Below are positions 29,339-36,864 of a DNA stretch of 64,000 nucleotides, piece by piece. Origin of the DNA: Akkermansia sp. N21116 (GTDB lineage: Bacteria > Verrucomicrobiota > Verrucomicrobiia > Verrucomicrobiales > Akkermansiaceae); assembly GCF_029854705.2 (NCBI RefSeq), contig NZ_CP139035.1:2852001-2916000 (forward strand), written 5' to 3'. The position numbers were made by a program, and so were the translations under genes. Positions within the stretch are counted from its first letter, which is position 1; each line of letters begins with the position of its first letter. Under the pieces are notes generated by a model. It ran no database searches, was not told the origin of the DNA, and saw only the letters and a program-made list of their open reading frames with translations.

Positions 29339-32293
29339 TCAGAATTCGTAAATGAGACTGACGCTTCCCGTCTGCATGAGGCTCTTCTCGGCCGCTTCAA
29401 GATTGTAGTTCGCCGAGGCGCTCAGACCTTCCGTAAGCTGCAAACGCATGCCCGACGCCGTGCTCAGCGACGTCCTTCCCGGTTTACTGCCGCAGGCTGT
29501 CCAGAAATGACTGTTGCCCTGGACATCGACCCGGGGCGTCTTACGGCTCAAGTCCTGGATTACTCCCGCCTTCGCGTAGGCCGTGAAGGCCTTGTTTCCT
29601 AGATAACCCCGGTAACGGAGACCGGTTCCCACGGTAGCGCGCAGCTCGTTCATGCTGCCGTCCGAGAGACGGTACTGGTACTTCTCGCCCCTGAGGGTGT
29701 AGTCGTTCTGGTCGGCGAAGGTGTACTGGAGCCCGGTGAAGGTTTCCAGGAAAAGCCTTTCGTTCAATTGATGGCTCCAGATCGCCTTCACGTCCAGCAT
29801 CCAGGCCTGGTCGGTCCATTTCCCGCCCAGGTTGTCCTCGGATACGGCCTGCATCCTCGTTGTACCTTTGTTGCTGGAGCGGGCATAGCCGGCCTGCATG
29901 TCCAGGATGAAGGCATTTTGCCGGTTGAGAGCCATCCCGTAGGTTCCGTAGAGGAGGCCGATGTTGGTGTCTTTGTCGATGCGCCCCAGGCCATTGTTGA
30001 CGTCATGGTCTCCCCAGAGGGTGCCGACGGCCATGCCCATCGTCCAGTTGTTGGCGAAGGCGTACTCGCCGCCCGCCGCGTATCCCAGGGAACGGTAGCG
30101 GTACCCCGTGGAAAAGTCATGGTTTTCCTGGGTGTAGTAGTTGCCGATGCCGGAAACCCAGAAGGCCACGTTGCGTTCCAGCTTGAGGTTGTACCGGGTA
30201 TTGGTCCGGGCATTGTCGGAGAAGGACCAGAGAGACCGGACGGAGGTCCAAAGCGTGTTGACCTGGACGGTTCCGACGCCGAGGGGGGCGTTCCAGGCCG
30301 GAGCGGGAGGCGTCGGTGGATCTACCGGGAATTCAGGGTCGACCGGGAACTCCGGATCGATGGGGGATGGTGGCTGGGGGAGTTCCACTCCGTATTGACC
30401 GGACAGGAAGTCGAAGCGGTCGTAGGTCGTCCCGTTGGCGGTATAGGGTTCGTATTCGAGGGACCATCCATCGTCATCGACGAGGTAGACGTGTTTGGCG
30501 CCGGCCACGCTTGCCTGGGTGGTTTCGGTGGATAGCGTGTGGGAGAAGATGAAGGGGTGGAGTTCCTCCGGCCTGGACTGGATGCCGCTGATGTCCAGCA
30601 CGAAGACGAGCTTGCCCGGCTCGGCATTCAGAGAGGAGCCGTCGGCGAAGTTCCAGACGGGGTTGGTATCCGTGGCGGCGACCATGGCGTCGTTCATCCG
30701 GACTCGGATGGTGTGTTCGCCTTCCGTTCCCGTGACATTGTAGTTTCCGTCCGTGCCCGGAGTTGGGGGTCCCAGGATTTCCAAGGCGAACTTTTCTCCC
30801 TGGGCGATGGTAGTGAATCCGTCGATCAGGAGGGCGGTGCCCGTCCTTGCGTTGACGGTTCCCTTGATGAAGGTCTTGTCGCCGACGCGGAGGGAACCGT
30901 TGTCCAGGTTGACCGTGAAGTTGTTGACGGTTACGCCGTCGTTGAACTGCACTTCCCCGTCATGGGAGTACGGGTTGTCGACCTTTTCATTCGTTTCGTT
31001 GTTCAGAGCGATGGTATCCGGGTTGATGTTGAGTGGCGTGTCATTATTGGCAGCCATCAGGGAGTCGTCGAAAACGATTTTGGCCTGGGAGGCGGCGACG
31101 AGGTTGAGGAAACCGCCGGCACGGGTTGTAATGGCGTTGGAAAGGCCATCTTGAGCCTGCCCGTTTTCGACTTGGGTGACGAAGTGCCTGTTGCCGCTGA
31201 AGACGACGTCCTTCGTTTCCGCAATCAGGTTGAGAGGTCCGGCAGTGTCGATGGCTCCACCGTAGTAGTTGGAAGAGGCGTTGAAATTATTGAAGAAAGA
31301 ACTGTCGATGATCGTGTTGAGACCTGATGATCTGAAACAGATGGCTCCCCCCATACCCTGTGGCTCGGAAGTCTGAATGTAGTTGTTCTCAAAAATCGAA
31401 TTGCGAATGGTAAGAGAATAAATAGTGTTTAAATTAGTTTCAGACCAGATAGCCCCGCCGTAGAGGGCAACACCCCCTGTGGAAAGGACATAATTGCCAG
31501 TAAACGAGCAATCCTCAATCTCCATGTCACCCCAGTTGCCAATGGCGCCGCCTCCGGATACGAACGTTTTCATTTTGTCAACAATCACATAATTGTTGTT
31601 GAATGTACTTCGCCGAACTGTGGCAATAGATAAGTCTTCATTATAGAAGGCGCCTCCCTGAACCGATTGATAACCCTCCGGATCGGTCGTGGCAAAATTG
31701 CCGATGAAGGTGCACGCATCAATAGTCGTATAGCACACGGTAGATTTAGCTCCTGAAATTTCACGGGCGGCACAGATAGCGCCTCCTGCACTGAAACGCT
31801 GGTAACTGCTGATGGAATTACCGAAAAAATCGCAGTTTTTGACTTCCAACGTTCCTCCAAAATTCGAGATGGCTCCTCCGGTACAAGCGATGGTACCACC
31901 TCGGTAGTAACTGCAGTTGTCGAAGATCAGGTTATCCACCTTCATGGTTGATCCCAGATTATTAAGCAAGGCTCGGGTAAGATCGAGAGGATCACTGCGT
32001 TCTGCTCCGGTGAAAGACGATTTCTCTCCGTTTACCTGAAGTCCAGAAAGCTGAAAAGTGACTCCGTCCGGATTGCTGATGGCTCCCCATTCCTTAGCGT
32101 CATAAGGACTCCCGGAGGTTCTATGGCAGGGAATAAGGATATGTTCCTGGATAGTGAAGGAGAGAGAATCTCCTTTGGCTGCCTGCCGAAGAGATTCGTT
32201 GATGTCATCAATTGTCGATGAAGCGAAAGATGCAGGTACTCCTACAGCAAGAAGCGATGCAAAGAAACGTCTGATAAAAAATGAACTCACCAT
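29339..32293 (-). CDS. Pmp-like autotransporter
   Basis: The protein has about 984 residues from the ATG at 32293. A signal peptide (MVSSFFIRRFFASLLAVG..., cut near SFA-SS) comes first. The passenger, up to roughly residue 390, holds seven units pairing GGA[I/F] with FxxN (for example GGAISNFGG...FFGNS, GGAIGNWGD...FTGN). These are the hallmark of chlamydial polymorphic membrane proteins and predict a beta-helix. A Pro-rich spacer (PEFPVDPEFPVDPP) near the middle precedes a ~290-residue C-terminal autotransporter barrel ending in YEF. It is probably displayed on the cell surface; the partner is unknown. The 5' half is AT-richer than the barrel-coding part. Transcription appears to start inside an inverted-repeat-bounded segment. 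Confidence 0.92.
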   Translation of the reverse strand: MVSSFFIRRFFASLLAVGVPASFASSTIDDINESLRQAAKGDSLSFTIQEHILIPCHRTSGSPYDAKEWGAISNPDGVTFQLSGLQVNGEKSSFTGAERSDPLDLTRALLNNLGSTMKVDNLIFDNCSYYRGGTIACTGGAISNFGGTLEVKNCDFFGNSISSYQRFSAGGAICAAREISGAKSTVCYTTIDACTFIGNFATTDPEGYQSVQGGAFYNEDLSIATVRRSTFNNNYVIVDKMKTFVSGGGAIGNWGDMEIEDCSFTGNYVLSTGGVALYGGAIWSETNLNTIYSLTIRNSIFENNYIQTSEPQGMGGAICFRSSGLNTIIDSSFFNNFNASSNYYGGAIDTAGPLNLIAETKDVVFSGNRHFVTQVENGQAQDGLSNAITTRAGGFLNLVAASQAKIVFDDSLMAANNDTPLNINPDTIALNNETNEKVDNPYSHDGEVQFNDGVTVNNFTVNLDNGSLRVGDKTFIKGTVNARTGTALLIDGFTTIAQGEKFALEILGPPTPGTDGNYNVTGTEGEHTIRVRMNDAMVAATDTNPVWNFADGSSLNAEPGKLVFVLDISGIQSRPEELHPFIFSHTLSTETTQASVAGAKHVYLVDDDGWSLEYEPYTANGTTYDRFDFLSGQYGVELPQPPSPIDPEFPVDPEFPVDPPTPPAPAWNAPLGVGTVQVNTLWTSVRSLWSFSDNARTNTRYNLKLERNVAFWVSGIGNYYTQENHDFSTGYRYRSLGYAAGGEYAFANNWTMGMAVGTLWGDHDVNNGLGRIDKDTNIGLLYGTYGMALNRQNAFILDMQAGYARSSNKGTTRMQAVSEDNLGGKWTDQAWMLDVKAIWSHQLNERLFLETFTGLQYTFADQNDYTLRGEKYQYRLSDGSMNELRATVGTGLRYRGYLGNKAFTAYAKAGVIQDLSRKTPRVDVQGNSHFWTACGSKPGRTSLSTASGMRLQLTEGLSASANYNLEAAEKSLMQTGSVSLIYEF

Positions 32294-32304
32294 GGGCGTA
32301 TATG

Positions 32305-32323
32305 TAGCGGATTGCACATCCGT
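32305..32323 (+). repeat. Inverted repeat, gene-proximal copy
   Basis: TAGCGGATTGCACATCCGT lies 12 bases upstream of the autotransporter start codon and is the exact reverse complement of 32473-32491. It contains its own dyad, CGGAT-TGCAC-ATCCG. Confidence 0.9.
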
Positions 32324-32364
32324 CAATAATGTCGTTTTATTCTCGCTTTTATGGACAACAGTAT

Positions 32365-32392
32365 ATCATATTTCAAGCAATAACCCTGTCAA
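32365..32392 (-). promoter_or_regulatory. Sigma70-type promoter facing the Pmp-like gene
   Basis: Read on the - strand this is TTGACA, a 16-bp spacer, then TATGAT: a consensus -35 and a -10 with one mismatch. It points at the autotransporter gene, with the -10 box about 70 bases upstream of the start codon. It lies inside the inverted-repeat-bounded segment, so the sequenced copy would be the ON orientation. Confidence 0.65.
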
Positions 32393-32472
32393 ACAAGAAT
32401 ATAAATATTTAATGTAGTTAATTGGGAAAGAATGGTTTGCGACATTTATACAAATAAATATTTTTCTTGGAA

Positions 32473-32491
32473 ACGGATGTGCAATCCGCTA
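32473..32491 (+). repeat. Inverted repeat, distal copy
   Basis: ACGGATGTGCAATCCGCTA is the exact reverse complement of 32305-32323, 149 bp away. Confidence 0.9.
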
Positions 32492-32663
32492 TTCCAGCAT
32501 GACTATTGTCCATCCATTGTGAATCATGTGATTATTTTATGTTTTTTCAAAAAAAACAAAATGAATCAATTTATATAAATATTTTTTAAACAAAAAAAAC
32601 AGGTCATCCTTGCACTTTCCTATGAAAGGAGTGCTATATTCAAGCATGCTTCCGTATTTCTTT

Positions 32664-33845
32664 TCACGCTTGCGAAACCGCCAGTTCACCCCTCTGCATC
32701 TTTGACAATACTTCAGCCAGATCCCTAACCTGTTGCTCCGTATGGGCGGCAGTCAACGTCAAACGCAATCTTGCCGTACCGCGAGGCACTGTCGGGTACC
32801 GAATCGCCGGAGCCAAATGCCCCGCATTCAGAAGAGCAGATGCAGCCGATAAGGCGTCTTCGTTCTCTCCTATCACATAAGGAAAAATTGAGCTCAGAGG
32901 TCTTGCCTCCATCCCCAGTAAAGAAACAAACAAATCCATCAGGAAACGCACATGGATACGCTTCGCTTCTCCCTCTTCGCCTTCAATCATATCCAGTGCA
33001 GTCACAGCCGCCTGCGCCAACGCCGGAGAAGGTGCTGTGGAATAAATCAACGACCGGGACGAATTGATGAATAAATCAGCCCAGGCTCGGGAACAAGCCA
33101 CATAACCACCCGATAAACCGGCCGACTTACTCAAAGTTCCCATTTGGAAATCAATAGCCGAAGACACTCCCAGTTCCGAAGCCAGACCGGCACCATTCCT
33201 GCCCAGCAAACCGAATCCATGCGCTTCATCCACCAGCATGAGAGCTCCATATCGGTTTTTTACTTCAACCAATTCGCGCAAGGGAGCCCTATCCCCGTCC
33301 ATGCTAAACACAGACTCCGTCACTACCAAGATATCAGCATCCGGCGACTTCGCCCGCAAACGGACAAGCAATTTTTCCAAGGACTCCGGATTATTATGCA
33401 AAAACGTCCTCACTTCCGCACCCGACAATCTGGCTCCATCAATCAAACTCGCGTGACTCAACTTGTCCAAAACGACAAAATCGCCCTTCCCCACAATCGC
33501 CGGAATCAAACCGACCGATGTCGCATAGCCCGAGGAAAAAGCCACTGCTGCCTCTGTTCCCTTTAGAGTGGCAAGGCGTTCCTCAAGTTCTTCATGAACG
33601 CGGCGTGTCCCCGTCACCAGGCGGGAAGCCATAGCACCTGTCCCGTGGTCGCGGACCCCCCGGATCATCGCCTCCTCAATCCGGGGATCCCGGGCCAGCC
33701 CCAGATAATCATTGGAGGCCCAATTGACCACCTCGCTCTCATCCGCCATACGGGCCATTCCGCCCGGCAGGCATTCGATGGGGCGCAGCCTTCTCAATAA
33801 GCCTTCTTTTTCATATTGGAACAATGCGGATTCAGGCGTTTTCAT
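32664..33845 (-). CDS. bioF: 8-amino-7-oxononanoate synthase (BioF) family
   Basis: This 393-residue PLP enzyme belongs to the alpha-oxoamine synthase family. BioF condenses L-alanine with pimeloyl thioester in biotin synthesis. Visible motifs are the substrate-site His in DKLSHASLIDG (His131), DEAHGFGLLG (206-215), the PLP lysine in GTLSKSAG (Lys240) and the C-terminal PTVPRGTARLRLTLTAAHT, which is more typical of BioF than of the related Kbl or serine palmitoyltransferase. Its start overlaps the stop of the upstream ketosynthase by 4 bases (ATGA), so the two are coupled. No other biotin gene is in the window, so the product could also be another aminoketone. Confidence 0.82.
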   Translation of the reverse strand: MKTPESALFQYEKEGLLRRLRPIECLPGGMARMADESEVVNWASNDYLGLARDPRIEEAMIRGVRDHGTGAMASRLVTGTRRVHEELEERLATLKGTEAAVAFSSGYATSVGLIPAIVGKGDFVVLDKLSHASLIDGARLSGAEVRTFLHNNPESLEKLLVRLRAKSPDADILVVTESVFSMDGDRAPLRELVEVKNRYGALMLVDEAHGFGLLGRNGAGLASELGVSSAIDFQMGTLSKSAGLSGGYVACSRAWADLFINSSRSLIYSTAPSPALAQAAVTALDMIEGEEGEAKRIHVRFLMDLFVSLLGMEARPLSSIFPYVIGENEDALSAASALLNAGHLAPAIRYPTVPRGTARLRLTLTAAHTEQQVRDLAEVLSKMQRGELAVSQA

Positions 33846-35062
33846 AAAATTGGGGCGTTTGGGTTCACACTCAAGGCAAGAACGGCGTTATGTCCGCCCA
33901 TCGAAGAAGCCGTCTTCAACAGAATACGATCATCCAGAAGATCGCAGGTTTTCGAGAGGATACATCCCTCCCAGGGCGATGCCATACCGGGTAAATTGGG
34001 AGGCAATAGCCCCCGTTTCGCAAATGCCAGCATCATACACAACTCCAGAATACCGCTTCCCCCGATAGCATGACCGCACCACGGTTTCATCAGGCGAACA
34101 TCCGGGAAGCGGAGAGCCGTTCCTTCCTCTCCGGAAAAAGCATACTTCAACGCCGCCTTTTCCGCGATGCCATTGTTCCTCGTTCCACTGGCATGAGGAC
34201 ATATCGTCAACGCCTCGCAAACCGCCCCCGTCTTCTCGAGGGAAGTCTTGATCAACCTGCCCAACTGCAATCCGTCCGCCGGCATGCCTAGAGGACTGCT
34301 TGCATCGGAATTGGAACGGTAATCCAGCACACGCCCATATGGAACGCCTTCTTCGGGATGAATGGACAGGGCCACGGCTCCCCCTCCCTCGGCAATCACC
34401 ATCCCGTCAGCATCTTCACCGTACGGATTATTAACCCCGACCTGGGCCAGCATACCGGAAGACCAATACGTATCCAGAACCGATGGAGACAGAGGCAAAT
34501 CCAACCCAATCGCCAAAGCACGCTCCACGACGCCGGACTCTACCAGCATGGCAGCCAGACCTACGGCATCCAACCCGGCCGCACATCCGCTAGCCAGTAC
34601 ATGGTAGGGACCGTGGATGCCAAACTCAATCGTGACGGAGGATGCCAGTTCACTGTGGAGAGACTGAGGTACCGACAATAATTTGATCTTCCTCCGTCCG
34701 GGGATGGAATCCAGCCAGCCCATTGCATTGCCGCGCGAAGACCCCACAATCAAAGCTGCCGATTCCAATTCGCGTGCCCCCCACCCCGCATCCTCGACCG
34801 CCTGCCGGGCCAAAAGCAGAGCCAGGATTGAAGCCGGCCCTTGCCGGCGTCCCATGAACAACTCCCTGTCTTCCAGCCAGGCTGCCGGTATCCGATCCCA
34901 CGCGTGACCTTCCCCCCACAACTCCGCCAGCGGACGAAATGCACACTTCCCTTCGAGCATCTTTTCTACATGCGTCGCGCTATCGATTCCTAATGAGGAA
35001 ACCGCACCAATGCCGCACACATACGGGCTGGACTCGGGAAAAACAACGGAAGAACATTTCAT
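33842..35062 (-). CDS. Beta-ketoacyl synthase (KAS I/II type)
   Basis: This 406-residue thiolase-fold condensing enzyme has the Cys-His-His triad of FabB/FabF enzymes: Cys160 in ASGCAAG, His290 in PHASGTRNNG and His331 in KPWCGHAIGGSG, with Lys326 just before it. It should join an acyl thioester to malonyl-ACP. The sequence is divergent from housekeeping FabF (for example PHASGT in place of the usual EAHGTGT), and it sits in an operon with a BioF-like enzyme and not with fatty-acid genes, so a specialised role is likely. Possible roles are making the acyl precursor for BioF or another lipid-like product. Confidence 0.85.
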   Translation of the reverse strand: MKCSSVVFPESSPYVCGIGAVSSLGIDSATHVEKMLEGKCAFRPLAELWGEGHAWDRIPAAWLEDRELFMGRRQGPASILALLLARQAVEDAGWGARELESAALIVGSSRGNAMGWLDSIPGRRKIKLLSVPQSLHSELASSVTIEFGIHGPYHVLASGCAAGLDAVGLAAMLVESGVVERALAIGLDLPLSPSVLDTYWSSGMLAQVGVNNPYGEDADGMVIAEGGGAVALSIHPEEGVPYGRVLDYRSNSDASSPLGMPADGLQLGRLIKTSLEKTGAVCEALTICPHASGTRNNGIAEKAALKYAFSGEEGTALRFPDVRLMKPWCGHAIGGSGILELCMMLAFAKRGLLPPNLPGMASPWEGCILSKTCDLLDDRILLKTASSMGGHNAVLALSVNPNAPIL

Positions 35063-35329
35063 AAAGGGCGCGCCATGCTACCCGCTTTCCCCTATCTCAT
35101 GCAAGTCCGGTCTCATAGGGTGACAACATCCATTCATGGCCCGTAATGATCAAAATAACAATACCTATACGACAATTTAAGACAAACAACCCAAATGGCA
35201 GCAAGGCCGATGCCATCATCCCGGAAAAACTGGTTTTTTTTGAATTCCGACTGAACAAAGAACATACCGCCGATGTCAAAATTGCGCTACTCTGAAAAGA
35301 GCCTCATATCAACAATTATCTACAATCCT

Positions 35330-35956
35330 ATGTCCTATAAAAAAAAATCATGGAACGAACAATCCAGAACGCTTATCACCTTCTTCTTTGCCTTGCTCAT
35401 CGGATCCTCGCTCCTTTTAGGAGAAAGCCGCTGGGAAACATCGCCGCTCACGGAAGAAACCCTCATGCTCCTGGCCTGTTTCTTCGCCGGAGTCGGGGCC
35501 TTCGGCAGAATATGGTGCTCCCTGTACATCGCCGGATACAAAAACAGTACACTCGTCAAATCAGGCCCTTATGCCCTATGCCGTAATCCTCTGTATCTTT
35601 TTAGCTTCATCGGGGGAACCGGAGTCGCCCTGGCTACGGAAACCTTTACCATCCCGTTGCTTGTCATCCTGGCATTCGCCTGTTATTACCCATTCATTAT
35701 TCTACGCGAACAAAAACGCCTGATAGAAATTTTCGGAAAAGATTACAAAGACTACTGTCGGGAAACACCGTCCTTTTTCCCGACCCTGCATTCCATCTTC
35801 CACCTGAAACAACCGGAGACCTACACAGTCAACCCGAGAACATTCACGCACAACTTTATTGATGCTCTCTGGTTTATCTGGTTAATCGGCATTTTTGAAT
35901 TTGTCAGTGGCCTGCATGAAGCCGGCATCCTTCCCGTCCTCTTTCAGTTGCCCTGA
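35330..35956 (+). CDS. ICMT/PEMT-like membrane methyltransferase
   Basis: This roughly 208-residue inner-membrane protein has four to five hydrophobic segments. Its family signature is LVKSGPYALCRNPLYLFSFI, followed about 60 residues later by the conserved acidic pair in LREQKRLIEIFGKDYKDYCR. These define the isoprenylcysteine carboxyl methyltransferase / phospholipid methyltransferase fold, which binds S-adenosylmethionine. The substrate in bacteria is usually unknown. I used the ATG at 35330; an upstream ATG at 35273 would add 19 residues. It stands alone and ends at a strong terminator. Confidence 0.85.
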   Translation: MSYKKKSWNEQSRTLITFFFALLIGSSLLLGESRWETSPLTEETLMLLACFFAGVGAFGRIWCSLYIAGYKNSTLVKSGPYALCRNPLYLFSFIGGTGVALATETFTIPLLVILAFACYYPFIILREQKRLIEIFGKDYKDYCRETPSFFPTLHSIFHLKQPETYTVNPRTFTHNFIDALWFIWLIGIFEFVSGLHEAGILPVLFQLP

Positions 35957-35986
35957 AACCTCAACAGACATTTCCCCCTGGCATCA

Positions 35987-36022
35987 AGAAGGCCGACGAG
36001 ATCTAATTCCCGACGGCCTTCT
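35987..36022 (+). terminator. Terminator after ICMT-like gene
   Basis: The hairpin AGAAGGCCG / CGGCCTTCT is followed by GTTTTTG. It lies between convergent genes and may serve both. Confidence 0.85.
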
Positions 36023-36049
36023 GTTTTTGTTAAGAAAAAAACGATTAGA

Positions 36050-36667
36050 TTACTTCACGACCACCGTCGTTCCCATAGGCGTATTTTCAAAGAAAACGCG
36101 TGCCATATCCTCCGGCATACGGACACAGCCATGACTAACGGGATATCCGGCTACAAACCCCTGATGCATCCCGTAACCTGGAAGGAAGGACAAATAGTAA
36201 GGCATCGGCGCCGGATCGTAATAGCACCCAGCCGGAACACTTCCGGCACGGTTGTTGAAGTCGCCATTCACAACGGCTCCCGTTGCCTTGCTGCGCAATA
36301 CTCCGTAGGTTCCCGACTTGTAATCCTTGTCCTTCTTAATGATCTTGTACGTACCAAGGGGAGTGGCATGCCCCTCTTTCCCCGTCGAAACGGGAGAGGT
36401 CCCGACAATAGTATCTCCCACATAATACGTCACTTTTTGCAGCTTGGTATCGATCACGATCCGGCGTTCGCCTTCCAGCCCCGCAGGCCAATCCCAGAAG
36501 CCCTGTCCCAGCCGCGCCTCCGGCGGAATGTCCGTCTTGACTCCGGAAGTTCCGCCAACTCCATGCAAATACGAAGATTTGGCCTGTTGCGTCTTGGCGT
36601 ATTCATTGGGAATACATGAAGCCAGAGCCAAGCAACCGCCTATGAGGATGATACTGTACCGAATCAT
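36050..36667 (-). CDS. L,D-transpeptidase (YkuD) lipoprotein
   Basis: This roughly 205-residue protein begins with a lipoprotein signal (MIRYSIILIGGCLALASC, Cys18). Its YkuD catalytic domain has RRIVIDTKLQKVTYYVGD at the start, TPLGTYKI, and the active-site motif HGFVAGYPVSHGCVRMP containing the nucleophile Cys of SHGCVR. Members cross-link peptidoglycan stem peptides or attach lipoproteins to peptidoglycan. Envelope anchoring fits. I used the ATG at 36667; the frame extends to 36751 but the upstream part is not signal-like. No substrate can be inferred. Confidence 0.92.
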   Translation of the reverse strand: MIRYSIILIGGCLALASCIPNEYAKTQQAKSSYLHGVGGTSGVKTDIPPEARLGQGFWDWPAGLEGERRIVIDTKLQKVTYYVGDTIVGTSPVSTGKEGHATPLGTYKIIKKDKDYKSGTYGVLRSKATGAVVNGDFNNRAGSVPAGCYYDPAPMPYYLSFLPGYGMHQGFVAGYPVSHGCVRMPEDMARVFFENTPMGTTVVVK

Positions 36668-36797
36668 TGCCAATAAATTTGTGTGAGGCTTTATGAAGAG
36701 CCAAGCCCTTCTTGTCAAGCAGCTCTCGATGAAAAACACTACAATTTCCATTCTATGTCACATTGGGACGGCTTCTCCCTCTGTTCCGGCAAAAGAG

Positions 36798-36839
36798 AGT
36801 GCCGCCTCCCCTATTCTTCTCTCTCCGGGAGGCGGCACT
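36798..36839 (-). terminator. Terminator of giant autotransporter
   Basis: A 13-bp perfect stem (AGTGCCGCCTCCC / GGGAGGCGGCACT) with a 16-base loop is followed on the - strand by CTCTTTTG. It is 25 bases past the stop codon. Confidence 0.9.
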
Positions 36840-36864
36840 GTGTGTTTGCGTCTTCTGTTCCTAA

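Larger units (their letters stand above)
32305..32491. promoter_or_regulatory. Candidate invertible promoter segment
   Basis: A 149-bp AT-rich interior, flanked by a perfect 19-bp inverted repeat, holds the promoter of the Pmp-like gene. Inversion between the repeats would turn the promoter away from the gene. This is inferred from repeat layout alone; the alternative is a pair of operator sites. Confidence 0.6.
32327..32663. other. Intergenic region upstream of Pmp-like gene
   Basis: This is very AT-rich. It holds the promoter and distal repeat listed separately. The remaining 32492-32663, up to the 3' end of bioF, shows only A/T tracts and no reading frame I can support. Confidence 0.6.
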
